A stretch of 64,000 nt of DNA from Pegea sp. RAD2-039 (taxonomy: Eukaryota; Chordata; Thaliacea; Salpida; Salpidae): positions 310,001-374,000 of the forward strand of contig JAQGEQ010000244.1 of NCBI GenBank assembly GCA_034620365.1, read 5' to 3'. Made by a program: the position numbers and the translations under genes. Position 1 is the first letter of the stretch; every line of letters begins with the position of its first letter. The notes under the pieces are model-generated. The model worked only from the letters and a program-made list of their open reading frames with translations. It was not told the origin of the DNA and did not search any database. This document shows, in pieces, positions 37,140-49,369 of this stretch.

Positions 37140-37800
37140 AAGATTGTTTTGTAAGTTCAAAGTCACCCAGCAGAATTTCTTTTTTAATAGATGTAAAAAC
37201 AATTCAATTAAAATATCTAAATAGATAAAAATATAACTATTTTTAAAAGAAACTAAAGACACATCTTAATGATGATTGAAAAGTGAAAAGTAAAATTGAA
37301 AATGAGAATAGAATGATCTTTTGAAATCTTCAAGATTATTTCATCAAAATTAGTTAATATATTTTACACAAAAAGTATTTTTGTTATTTTTGAAACTTTA
37401 ATAACAAAAAAAAAAGTATCAGTAAGTAAAAAATAGATTAATTTGAAGTTTAATTATTCAACCATTATCAACCATTATTCACCAAATTATTCAAGGATCT
37501 TTCTTTTTTTATGAAAATTTAAAATCAAAATAGTTTTTAAATAATCTCTTCAAAAATAGGTTTAATATCCGCAAGATCTCACTGCGAAGTGGAACACGAT
37601 CTTTGGCAAAGATGAGTAAGCCAGAAGTTGATGAGTTCAAAATAAAATCTGGTGTCGATCGAAGATAACGTCATCAGCATGCGACGTCATCAGTGATTGA
37701 TTTGATTGGTTTTTAGTTTGAAAGAAGATGAGCATCAAATTAAGATATTGGTAAGATCTTGATCTTAATGCTGATGATTTTGATGATGAGTCTTTATAAA
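37140..37800 (+). repeat. foldback arm, outer part
   Basis: Inverted relative to 21345-22020. It carries captured-frame copy 3 and is the distal end of the large inverted duplication 34.3-37.8 kb. Confidence 0.75.
37612..37750 (+). pseudogene. two-exon captured frame, copy 3
   Basis: Exon 1 37612-37664 encodes MSKPEVDEFKIKSGVDR plus AG. The donor has decayed (ATAACG instead of GTGACG). Exon 2 37717-37750 encodes Ser then LKEDEHQIKIL, an in-frame internal shortening, followed by GTAAGA. The reading frame is kept but splicing is probably lost. Confidence 0.6.
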
Positions 37801-39700
37801 TTTAACTAATTTTTTTATACTAATTTAGATTTTGATGAAATTAAAAAAAAAGTTCAAATGATTTGTTTCTTTAATCAGTTTAAGAAAAAATTTAAAGTTT
37901 GAAATGTTTTTACAAAATCTCGATATCGCTAGTTTTTACAAAATTTATTTATTGATTTTTTTGCTACCCACTAAATTCTATCATAGATTTACTGGAACAA
38001 TTGGAAATGTTTGCGATATTCTCAAAGAAAAACAAATAAAAGGTTTTTATGTAGTACTCATCATAAGTTTTTGTAAATCAAATCAATATTCTGTTCATTA
38101 CAACAACAAATAACAATTTTCTCAAAATTTCAAAACTATAATATTGACAAATATTTGATGTCAAATTGAAAATTAAGCCAAATAATTTTATCAAATGAAA
38201 CTTTTAAGCAGATTTAAATTCAAAAAATTTTCTGTTATTTTTTAGTTGTAATTATTGGATTAATCTATCAACAAATTGCCGATATTAAAAAATCAAAACT
38301 TCAACTCAATATTCGACTCAATTAATTAGTTAAAGAGTTACCAGTAATGGCATCTCAAATTATTATTTTTCAGTTAAAAATAGCAATTTCACAACAAAGA
38401 AAGCTTTTTAATTTGTTTTACAATCGCAAATTTTATGTTAGAATTTAGTATTTCCTACTAATGAATATTGAAAAGGAAATATGATGAAGGTTAAACAAAC
38501 ATCAGAAAAACTCCTTGGTCATTTATTTATCTAGGAATGTTTCAAATAGCTATCACCAAGGTTTTGGATTTTAAATAATTATTTAAGCCTTAAAGAAAAT
38601 TTGTAGATTTTGAAAAGTCTGAAAACCGGTTGTTGACATTATACATGTTGAACTACATTTGTTGATAAGGTGAAAAGTTAAATATTTTTGCCGAAGTCGA
38701 ACAATTAGATTGACCTAATTAACTCTTAAAATAATCGTAGATTAAGATATCGACTTTTGTTATTTACAAAAGAATTTAAAAGGTAATTGTTCAGATTAAT
38801 TCATGAAATCAAATTTACGACAATTACGACAATCTAAGCCTGATAACATTTCACAAGTGAAATGTAGTTGTTCGAATAACTTTCAAATTTAGAGTTATCT
38901 TAAACATGGCTGACTGAAATTGGTTGATTATTATTGGGTTTATAAAAACATTTTGACATATAATGTTTGTGGGTTAACTATTCCTATAAAAGCAAAAAAG
39001 GATTTAAAGAAGTAACATGAAGAAAATCCACTAAATGATAATATTTAATAGTTAAATTACTAAAAATTTATGCGGATAATTTATTTTCTAAACAAATAAG
39101 TTAATTTTAACAAATTATTTTTTGAAACTGAAACCCACAAACATTAGATTCAAACATGTTTTAATAAACTGAGACATTTTCAGCGAGAATTAACCGTGCG
39201 AAAAGTGTAAAAACATAACCTTTAATTTTGGAGTTGAAAAATTTTTCAACAACTTTTCAATCAATAAATCTAGCTTTTACTAGCTGCTTGTATTAATTCG
39301 CTATTTCATTTTCAAAGTCGATGATGACGTCACTGAACATCTGCTATGCCCGTAGCAATAAAAGTGATGACGTCACTATCACCAGTAAACGTTAAAAATC
39401 TGTTCTTTTTATTTTTTATAATATCAAGTTTTTCTGACTTTTGAATAGTAATAGTTGTCAACTGGTGTTGTCAAATAGTTTCGTTTTAATATTTAATTTA
39501 TAATCATATGATTTCTCTATGATAAATTCATTTTTAAATTATTTAATAATTTTCGTTTTGTTGCGTCTTACTGTCGGTTATCAAATTTTAACTTAAATCA
39601 GTGACTTCGAACTTCCAAAACACGTTTTTAAAAATATTCAAAAATACTTTTGGTCAAAATTAGAAAAATCGTCGAAAAAAAGTAGAAATAAGCAAAATAA
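37800..39700. repeat. AT-rich DNA with decayed repeats
   Basis: 38100-38290 is a decayed R1-family flank (TTGACAAATATTTGATG, then CTATCAACAAATTGCCGAT). 38950-39130 is found inverted at 44190-44370. 39320-39380 has two TGACGTCA sites. 39420-39680 repeats 0.2-0.4 kb. The frame at 37904-38113 has no supporting evidence. Confidence 0.5.
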
Positions 39701-40740
39701 ATAAAAATATTAAGGAATAAAAATAGTAGCTTTTATTAGCAAACTTAAAATTATATAAATATTCAAATTTCATAAAAACAAAGAATATTTTAGAAAATTA
39801 TCCAAATTTTTTCATGTTTTGTTTTTCTCTTTTAATAGTTTTCCGTAAAAAATTCACTTCAAAAAATTTCACAATCAAATTAAGAGCTTTAGATAAATCT
39901 CAGTATTCAATAAAATTTACTTTTAGGAAAATTGTAACAAAAAAAAAATACTTTTTTATTAGAAGATAAAATTCTTCTAATTTCCTAGATTTTACACTGA
40001 AAATAAAAAAGGGAAAAAGTAATTTATGAACTTTTTGTGAGTTAACAATCTTATTGAATAATATTAAATCTGTTTTCTAATGATTATTTAAAAGAATTGA
40101 TATATTTTTTTATGGTTAAGTTTATAAGTACTCATAATTAATCATCGTTGATCTTTAAGATCAACATCAGTAATATTAACAACTTACCATTAACATCTGC
40201 ATCTGATCCTTATCTTCTTCTTTCAAAAACTCTTCATTCGAACTAAAAAACGCACAAATCAATCACTGATGACGTCACATGCTGATGACGTCACCTTCCA
40301 TCGACACCAGATGCTATTTTGAACTCATCAACTTTTGGCTTATTCATCTTTGTCAAAGATCGTGTTCCAGTTCGCAGTGAGATCTTGTGGATAGTGAATC
40401 TGTTTTTGAAGAAATTATTAAAAAATTATTTTTAAGAAATCAAAAAAAAATGAAAGATAGTTGAATAATTGAATTTCAAACTAATTTAATTTTTACTTAC
40501 TGATACTTTTTGCATTTTACTATTAAAGTTTCAAAAACAATAAAAATACTTTTTGTGTAAATTATCTAAACTAATTTTAATAAAATAATTTTGAATATTT
40601 GAAAAGATCATTTTATTCTCTTTTACAATTTTACTTTTTACTTTTCCATCACCATCAAGATGGTTCTTTAGTTTCTTTTAATAATAATTTTATTTTTATC
40701 TTTTAAAATATTTTAGTTGAAGTTCGCAGTGAGTTTGTAA
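39700..40740 (-). repeat. foldback arm (minus orientation)
   Basis: Nearly full arm carrying captured-frame copy 4, followed in minus orientation by the flank matching 18.15-18.3 kb. It joins at ~39700 to the repeat seen at 0.2-0.4 and 9.4-9.6 kb, so the arm was inserted or truncated there. Confidence 0.7.
40188..40347 (-). pseudogene. two-exon captured frame, copy 4, intact
   Basis: Exon 1 40295-40347 encodes MNKPKVDEFKIASGVDG plus AG. The intron is 52 nt (GTGACG..TTTTTTAG). Exon 2 40188-40242 continues as Ser then SNEEFLKEEDKDQMQMLM and ends at a consensus GTAAGT donor. It is open throughout, with all four splice signals present. Confidence 0.65.
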
Positions 40741-42000
40741 ATAATTTCTTAGAAAACAAATTTAATTTAATTTATTCAACATGATATCGTTTTTAAAAAG
40801 TAATTAAAAAAAATAAAAGATCCTCCAATAAATGATCTTCAAATTAATTTAGTAAATATTAATTAATTAACCATACTAAAACTCACTTCATTAAAAAACC
40901 ACTAATTAACAATGTTAATGAGGTGATAAGTTTGTTTGTACAGACATTCATTTATTGATTTAGACGAGTTAGAAAATTTCTCGTTGATTTTAGTAGCATT
41001 GTTACATTTTTCAGTTTTATTTTTTTTCAATTCAGCGGATATTTATTTGATGATGTCGGATAATAGGTTTGAATTAGAATTATATATTTATCTTCAATTT
41101 TCAAAAAAGTTCTTTACTTGCTCTTTGAAAGTCTTTGATTAAAACCTTTTAATCTATTTTAAAATGAAGTAAATGTGGTTTGACTTTCTAGAAGATTTTA
41201 ATCAATGAGATTACTCACTAACTTCAAAATAAATATTAGATTATCGACAATTTGTCGATTTCAAAATGTTTTTAGAAAAGTAAAAATATTAGAATTTAAA
41301 ACTCAGTATTAAATCTTCGGTTTAACAATTTCTTTTGATCTAGAGTTTGTCCGGACAAAAATCAATTCAGAATTTTAATTTTCAATTAAAAGTTTTCTTT
41401 TTATTTTATACTGTGAGAAAGTTGCTTTTTTGACAACAATTCTATATGAACTTTACTTTTTTTACTTTTTAGATTATAAATTTTCAAATAATTCGTATGA
41501 TTAATATTAGTAGAAACACCTCTAAAGTAGAACAATTAAAACGATTTTTAATCAAATTGTTTCCAATTATCTATAAAAATATTTTTTAAAGTAACTCATA
41601 TCAACTTTTTCAAACAAGCATAATTACTTTTTTAACAGAATCAGGCTCAGCAAATAACATTATACCGAAACCTGAAGAACGTTTTTTTCTTGGATTTTGT
41701 CTTATAAAGCAGTCGTTAAAATGGCCGAATTTTTTGAAAAAAATCTCTTAATTTAGCTGAAAAGGTATTTCAAATAGTCAGCATTATTACTAACATAATG
41801 TGAAAAAATATTTATGCAAATTTTGATTTCTATATAAAGTTCTTGACAAAACAATTAATTTTATTGTTTACAATATTATAATGTTACACCTTTTATTAGA
41901 TATAATGAAATAGCTTAAGATATTTTTCTACATAATACATAATAATATATTATTTCTGTAATTAATTAATGGAAACATGTGTTTTTAATTTTATCGGAAA
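40740..42000 (-). repeat. composite unit (minus): lead, R1, RRM copy e
   Basis: Mirror of 17.47-18.3 kb: the GCGGATATT segment (~41030), R1 at 41243-41355 (perfect ATCGACAATTTGTCGAT) and RRM copy e (41609-41757). 41800-42000 is AT-rich with nothing seen. The frame at 40936-41142 is a repeat shadow. Confidence 0.7.
41609..41757 (-). pseudogene. captured RRM exon, copy e (decayed)
   Basis: Acceptor CTTTTCAG followed by KLRDFFQKI, then a frame disruption, with RSSGFGIMLFAEPDSVKKV recognisable further on. In minus orientation it is followed by R1 (41355-41243) and captured-frame copy 4 (40347), the standard order of the composite unit. Confidence 0.6.
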
Positions 42001-44110
42001 CAAGAAAAATTAATCTTATGATTATGATTAAAAAATTTATGAAATGAATTTTAATTTTTGAAAAATATTTTTCTCCGGACAAACACTAGATTAAATGAAG
42101 TTTTAATAATGAAGAACGTTAGTCATTCTTCAACTTTGCAAAAAACTATGAAAATTTTATTTTTTCTTTTTTCTTATTTTTCTAAGATCTTCAGTCTATT
42201 AAAATATTTCTTTTACACTATTTTTGATATCGACCATCTGTCGATAAATTAATTGGAAAATTATTACTAAGAAGTACAAACAAACTTTTAAGATGAAAGC
42301 TGCTTGAATTTATCAATGAAAGAAATTAGATGGCGTAAATTGCAATTTGACGTCAAATATTTGTCTGATTTCTAATATTGAAATTTTGTAGAAAATATTA
42401 TTTGTCGTTGTAATCAACAGAATAGTGATTTGATTTACAAAAACTTACGATGATTACTACCTAAGAGTTTGTTTTTTATGTTTTTTATAGGATTTGATTG
42501 AATTTATTGGGTAGCAAGATAGTCAATAAATAAATTTAGTAAACTTTAGCAATAGTGAGTGAGAAAATATTTTTTTTTAATTTTATTCTTATAATTTTTG
42601 TTTTTCTTTCATTTCAATATATTCAGCAATTCATGAAAAAATTTAATCTAACAGAAGTTAAAAATATTAAAATATTTTAATTTTTTCAGTCACAAGATGT
42701 CTCTATAAAAGTTTTTTTTTTTCATATTTTAAGAGATTATAATTGTTGTACCTTGTTACATACTAGAAAAATATTGTTGCTAAGTGACTTTAAGATTCAA
42801 GTACAATCTTTTTAAATATTTTTATCAGTTTTATCAGAAACTGATAAACAAGTTTTTCTCCTGATAAAAACTAGATGAAAAGATATTTTTGTAAGAATAA
42901 ATATTCTTAGCTTTTGGTGTAATAGCTTCGATCAGCTTAATATTTTTGAAGTCGGCCATTTGTCGATAAATTAATCCAATAATTACAACTAAAAAATAAC
43001 AGAAAATTTTTTGAATTTAAATTTTCTAAAAAGTTTCATTTGATCAAATTACTTGACGTGATTTTCAATTTGACATCAAATATTTGTCAATATTATGGTT
43101 TTGAAACTTAAAAGAAATTTTATTTTGTCTTGTAATGAACGGGATATTGATTTGATTTACAAAAACTTACAATGATTACTACTTAAATACATTTGATTTA
43201 CTTTTCTTTGCTAATATCTCATAAATTTCCAATTGTTTCAGTAATGGAATTTAGTGGGTAACAAAAGTTAATAAATAATTTTATTAAAACTAGATATAGT
43301 GAGTTTTTTAAAATCTTAATTATATAATTTTTATTTTTCACACTTTAGAAATAATTAGCGAAGTTGTTGTAAAAACATTTCCAGCTTTAAACTTTTTCTT
43401 AAACTGATTAAAGAAACAAGTCGTTTAAACGTTTTTCTAAATTTATCAAAATCTATTTTAGCAAACTAAAAACTGAAACAAATATTTTTGTAAATTCAAA
43501 TGAAATTAAATTTTATGTACAATTCTACAATTTAATTTGATTTTTCATCTATAGAGCCTTTCTTTGCATTACGCTATTGAATGCTAAATATTATTTTATA
43601 ATAACTATCTAATCGTTTGCGTATTTTTCAAATATTTTATAAGCTTTATGGTTTAACTAAAGTGTCTTTTGAGAATTGATAGCTTTTGTTAGTTAAAATA
43701 TTTGAGAATATTTTTAAAGTTAGGTTAAATACTTGTTGTTGCGTTTATTAAACTATCTTCTAACAAAAAGTTCAATTTATATTAGAGTTTATAATTCTGA
43801 GTATTGAATATTTATGACATCAATGGACCTACAAAGCTTAGCTGTTTAATTTTGTAGTCAATTAAACTTTAATCTACATTTGAATCAAGAAAAAAGAAAT
43901 AATTTTAAATAATTTTAAAAGTTGTTTAAATCAATAGTAACTTATTTGTAGGTTGTTCTATTCAAATAGGCTAACGTCAAACTTTCATTATGCTGAGACC
44001 ATCATTTACAAGTAAATACAAAAATTTTGTAATATAACCTCAAGCTTTGATAGATATAAAAAGATTGGAGTATGAAAGAATAATGAGAATAAAACTAAAT
44101 CAAACATTAA
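42000..44110 (+). repeat. two R1-family blocks and plain AT-rich DNA
   Basis: R1 at 42073-42250 (longer internal spacing than usual) and 42858-42975. Each is followed by the family tail ending in a GGGTAGCAAGATAGTCAATA-type phrase (~42520, ~43255). 43400-44100 holds no recognised gene or repeat. Confidence 0.65.
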
Positions 44111-44190
44111 AAATATAATGCTGTAGCTAGGATTCGAATGTAGGCTGCCTTGATCACAACACTAAGTAACTGTCAAATTTGTTAAAATTA
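44110..44190 (-). repeat. tRNA-like (SINE-head or tRNA pseudogene) fragment
   Basis: On the minus strand an A-box-like TTACTTAGTGTTG is followed about 18 nt later by a B-box-like ATTCGAATCC, then CTAGCTACAGCA. The T-stem does not pair and the A-to-B distance is too short for a working tRNA. It is most like a decayed tRNA-derived sequence; only one copy was seen. Confidence 0.3.
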
Positions 44191-45611
44191 ACTTATTTGT
44201 TTAGAAAATAAATTATCCACATAAATTTTTAGTAATTTAACTATTAAATATTATCATTTAGTGGATTTTCTTCATGTTACTTCTTTAAATCCTTTTTTGC
44301 TTTTATAGGAATAGTTAACCCACAAACAATAGATGTCAAAATGTTTTTATAAACCCAATAATAATCATCCAATTTCAGTCAGCCAATCATCATTACTGAA
44401 ATCACCAAGCTATTGAAGACTAGAAGCTTTTTCTTGGAATTCAGTTCTGATGTAAATATCTTTCATGAACTTTGTTACAACTCATTGCAAATCTTTCCCA
44501 CTTTTATGTAAATATTTTTGTAATTTTTAATTCTTAAGCGTTGGTGGTTTGCTTCTTAGCGTAAACTTTGATTAATAAAATTGTCATAAAAAGAACAATT
44601 TCTGTTTATGTTTGTTTACCTCTTTCGACAAAAGCTTTTAAGCATTTTACAACGCCGAAAGTCATTATAATAAATTTGTTGAAATTATAGTGATCATGAA
44701 ATTTCAGAACTATTGATAGATTTCAACATAAAGTTTCAAGTTATTTAATTACAACATTTGTTGTACTGTTTTATTTTTATAAAGCTTTTGTTGCTTTGTT
44801 TTATGATTTTCACTTTGAATTTTAATAACAGCTTCTCTTTTAATATTTTAAGTTTCAAATATTTATAGTCGCATCTTACTACAAATTACTAAAAAATGAT
44901 CAGTGTATAAACATAATTTTTTTGTTTACTAAAAAAAATTTAATAATATGACTAGTTTTATAAACTTTTTGTTTTATTTTTCTCATAGAAAAACTGCAAT
45001 GCTATATTTTTGATAATAACTTTTTAAAAAGTGGTTTAATGTTTTTTTTTGCGTTTAATTAAAATATAATCTTTAAAATTAAACACAAAGTAATATTAAT
45101 CAATTATTTTTATAATACTTAAATGAGTTAAAAAAACATTTCTTAAATTATACAAAAAAAAATTTAAACAAATTCTACCTTGTCAATTCATTAAGATTCA
45201 GTGTAAACCTGACTTAAACAAAATATTTGCGATTTGTCTCACCTTTATTAAAGTTTATTACATTAAGCATTCACAACATTTTGAAAAATTTAATTGCATT
45301 TTACTATTTATTTTTCAGTCACAATATGTCATTGTAACAGTTGTATGTTTATATTTTATAATTTTATAAACTTTGTTTCCTTTTATCTGTCAGAAATATA
45401 GTGTTACTCAGTGACTATGAGCTTACCAAACATTGTTTATTCATACTCATACAATTAGCTTTTTATAAATCGTATTTGTAAAAGTCACATTTAAAAAAAC
45501 CATTAAACAGTTTAAAAATAAAATGTTTTATGCACGAAGAAGTACCAAATAAGTTTTTATAAGATTGATAGCAAAAGAAATAAAAATTGTCTCACACTTC
45601 AATCACGTCAT

Positions 45612-45664
45612 CTTCGATCGACACCAGATTTTATTTTGAACTCATCAACTTCTGGCTTATTCAT
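45612..45664 (-). pseudogene. captured frame, copy 5 (exon 1 only)
   Basis: Encodes MNKPEVDEFKIKSGVDR plus AG, 53 nt as in the other copies. The donor has changed to ATGACG and the element breaks off just beyond, with no exon 2. Surrounding arm sequence runs from ~45595 to ~45740. Confidence 0.6.
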
Positions 45665-46799
45665 CTTTGTCAAAGATCGTGTTCCATTTCACAGTGAGAT
45701 CTTGTGGATATTAAATCTGTTTTTGAAGAGATTATTAAAAAAGAATTATAATGTAGAATGTATTAGTCTTATATAATTACACAATGAAAGTTCTCTATTT
45801 TTATTATCGACCATTTGTCAATATATTAATGCGAAGGTTTATACGGAGAAGTAAAAACAGACATTCGAAGTTAAGACAACTTGAATGTTTCAATTAATAA
45901 ACTTAAACTCCGTGAATTGCAATTTGACATCAAATGTTTGTCGATTTTAAAAATTTTGAAGAAATTTTTATTTGTCATTGTAATCAACAGGATTGTGATC
46001 TGAATTAATAAAAGTTACGAAAAATACTACTTAAAACTATTTTTTCTATTTGTTTTTTAGAGAAGATCAATAAAGTTAGTTGGAAGCAAAGTATTGAATA
46101 AACAAAGAAACTGTAAATATTGAATTAAACAAAACTTTGTTTCTACTTTAAAATTACTTCTTATATGTTTATATCCATTCAAACTATCCTGCAATTCATG
46201 AAAAACGAATTTAAAAATATTAGTGAGTCAAATTGCAAGATCGAAGAATCACTAAAACTTACTATCAATCAACTACTTGTCAAAGATAACTGAGTCTCAC
46301 TACTACTCTTCTGCATTTTATAATGTAAACTATTAGAAAAAATACCAGGCGGGTAAAAGCGTTACAAAAAAAGTAGTACTGAACTTACTGTATAAAAACC
46401 ACTTAAGAACTTATTAAACATTTAGACTCACTATATTTAATAAAAACGATAAAAATGTTTTTAATGTAGAAATTTTTCACAACAAGATTGCGAATAAGTT
46501 GAAGCTTTTGTAGAAATATTTCAAACTTTAAATCTTGACTTATAATGATTAAAGAAACAAATCATTTGAGATTTTCTCTTTCTGGTTATTTTGATTTTCT
46601 TTTACTTTAATGATTAAAATAACAATAAATTTGTCTTTTGGATAAAGTTTGTAGTTTACTTTTTAACCTAAGTTGTTTTTAGAAAATATTAAAGTTTACT
46701 TCATAAAACTTAAGCAAAATTGATTATTTTGTGTAAGTAAAAATGTTTTGATAAAAATAATAAAAATTTAATTAAAGATTTTTGAGTTTTATGTTTTTA

Positions 46800-46890
46800 T
46801 AGTAGAAAAACTTGACGCTAGACGTCGCTGAAGATAAATAATTTTGAAATCCTTGCATTGCTTCAGGCTATGTTTTTGTAAATGATATTT
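46800..46890. repeat. R2 core (type example)
   Basis: About 85 bp conserved around GACGCTAGACGTCGCT, flanked in plus by an acceptor-like TTTTTATAG and a donor-like GTAAGTGAT or GTAAATGAT. Read on the other strand most copies keep an open frame, PEAMQGFQNYLSSATSSVNF and a few more residues, so coding direction is undecided. Copies: ~1640, 4320 (degenerate), 7145, 14588 (-), 16868 (-), 23785, 27795, 46805, 52415 (-), 55880 (partial), 56370, 58715 (-). Confidence 0.7.
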
Positions 46891-47229
46891 GATAACTTGA
46901 TTTTTAAGACATACTTTTAAACTTTGTTGAAATTATGATAATTATATTTAAATTGGAAACAAAACTAACTTAACAAGTAGCTTTTCGTATCAAACAAAAT
47001 TAAAAATTTTATAATGTTTTTACACTTTTAAAAACGAGTTTTGGAAGTTTCAAATCACTAATTTAAGTTAAAATTTTGTAAACGACCCAAAAATACAACA
47101 ATTAAACGAAATAAGGAATGTTTTCAGTAATTTTAATTACCTTATTCGAGATTTTTCTGATTTTGATTGAAACTATTTCTGAATAATTGTAGAAATGTGT
47201 TTTTCAAGTTCGAAGTTTAAGTTAAGATT

Positions 47230-48870
47230 TATTCGGATTAATCTATCGACAAATGGTCGATATCAAAAAAATTAAAATTTTTTTGTAATATAAACTTGAG
47301 TACTGAGGAATATTATTCGTAATAAAAACTACTTTATATCTATTGTTTGTCCGGAGAAAAGATATTTTTCTAATATAATTTTTCCTCATTTCGTAAGTTT
47401 GCTTATTCATAATCATAAGAATAAATTTGTGTGTTGACAAAAAAAAATTAAAAACAAATTGCATTTGCTAATTTTGATTAGATTATTTGAGATTTTTTCT
47501 AATTTTTGCCGAAACTTTTACTGGATATATTTCAAAATATGTTTTGGAAGTTCAAAGTCACTGAGTTTATTCTAATATTGAACATTTTTCAATTCCAAAA
47601 TATTTGAATAATTATGTTTCGAGAAAAATTTCATAAATTTCTTAATGTTTTTATTTTGGATTAAATTGTTGCAATTATTGATTTTATAGTTTGTATTAAA
47701 TAACTTTTTAGAGTTTAACATTGTTTGAAGAAAGTAATAAATTTTAGATTTAATAAGTTCAGCCAACTGTTTTGTTTTCATCTCATATTTTTTTTTATCA
47801 AATCGAATCAAACTTCATATCAAACTGAAAAAGTTCCGGTTCACTGATTTTCTTTTTCAGACTTGTTCTTATCTAAAGTTTAGCGTCGATATACTACTTG
47901 TTATGATTTGAATGAAACTGTCTTCAACTTTCTATTTGAAATTTATAAATTTTCATCCGACATGTTTTTCGTTTCACAAAATTTCACATTTGCAAATGAA
48001 GCAACTCAACTATTATTTTTCAGTTAAAAAGAGTAATATTACAACAAAAAAGCCTTTTATTTTGCTTTACAAACGTAAATTTCACTTTACAATAATTTTT
48101 GATTTACAGTTAAAATTTGAAATAATTTTCTAAAGATAGTTTCTTCTTCGTTTGTTGTGTAAATTTTCTAAGATAAAGTATTTTGGATTTATTTCATTGA
48201 AAGAAGTTAAAACAACAAAGAATGGAAATAACCAAATAACTTTATTCAAATAAAATTATTACTAATAACTAATGATAAGAATAACAAATTGAAATTAAAC
48301 TTTCTTTAATGGCACTAATCAAAAATAGGAAAAAGTTTGATTTTAAACTGGTTAATTACTACAACCAAATTAATACTTTCTAATTACATCACTGACAATA
48401 ATGTTAACTTATTATCGCTAGTTTATAGTAAATTTTTTCTTAATTATTTTGCTACCCAATAAATTAATTGATATTCCTTAAAGAAATTTGTTTAGCTAGT
48501 AATCATCGTAATTTTTTGTAAATAAAATCACTATCCCATTGAATACAAGGACAAACAAAAAAAATTTTTTAATTCAAAAACTATATGAACGACAAACATT
48601 TGATGCCAAATTAATAATCAACCTAATTAAAATTATTATATAAAACACTTTAGCAGTTTTAAGTTTAATAGTTTGCTGTTACTTGTTAGTTGTACTTATC
48701 AGATTATTTTATCGACAAATGGTCGATTTCAAATATTATATTGAAGTTTTTTATTTATATCTACAGGTTAAGAGGCATTTCGTGAAAAAATATCTTTTCA
48801 TTAAGTATTAGTCAGGAAAAAGTAAATTTGATAAACAACAAACAAATTTATCGGAAGCGAAAGTTGTTAT
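47230..48870 (-). repeat. R1-family blocks, minus orientation
   Basis: R1 at 47243-47360 and 48708-48820, both inverted. Between them are the spacer-type block 47790-48110 and a diverged copy of 33.47-34.3 kb. Open frames at 47243-47811 and 47912-48133 are repeat readings. Confidence 0.7.
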
Positions 48871-48917
48871 CAACCGAAAGTAACATCGACAATGAAACAT
48901 CAAAAAAGAAACATTGA

Positions 48918-49364
<447 letters not shown>

Positions 49365-49369
49365 GTTTC

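Larger units (their letters stand above)
34325..37150 (+). repeat. large inverted duplication, right side
   Basis: Reverse-complement partner of 21.99-23.69 kb, carrying RRM copy c and R1 36376-36490 (-). It holds ~1.1 kb (34.68-35.81 kb) missing from the left side. This includes the continuation of the RRM-family repeat, so the left side probably lost it; the GC-richer insert (35270-35600) lies within it. Confidence 0.8.
44190..47230 (+). repeat. repeat mosaic incl. direct copy of 0.62-1.85 kb
   Basis: 44190-44370 inverted copy of 38.95-39.13 kb; R6 44400-44690; R5 45310-45480; foldback arm fragment 45595-45740; 45795-47005 direct copy of 620-1850, beginning with a half R1 (hairpin only, 45806) and including an R2 core at ~46805-46885. 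Confidence 0.75.

Noticed and set aside
44110-44190. Functional tRNA gene
   Set aside because: B-box-like sequence is present, but the T-stem does not pair, no anticodon arm fits, and the box spacing is too short.
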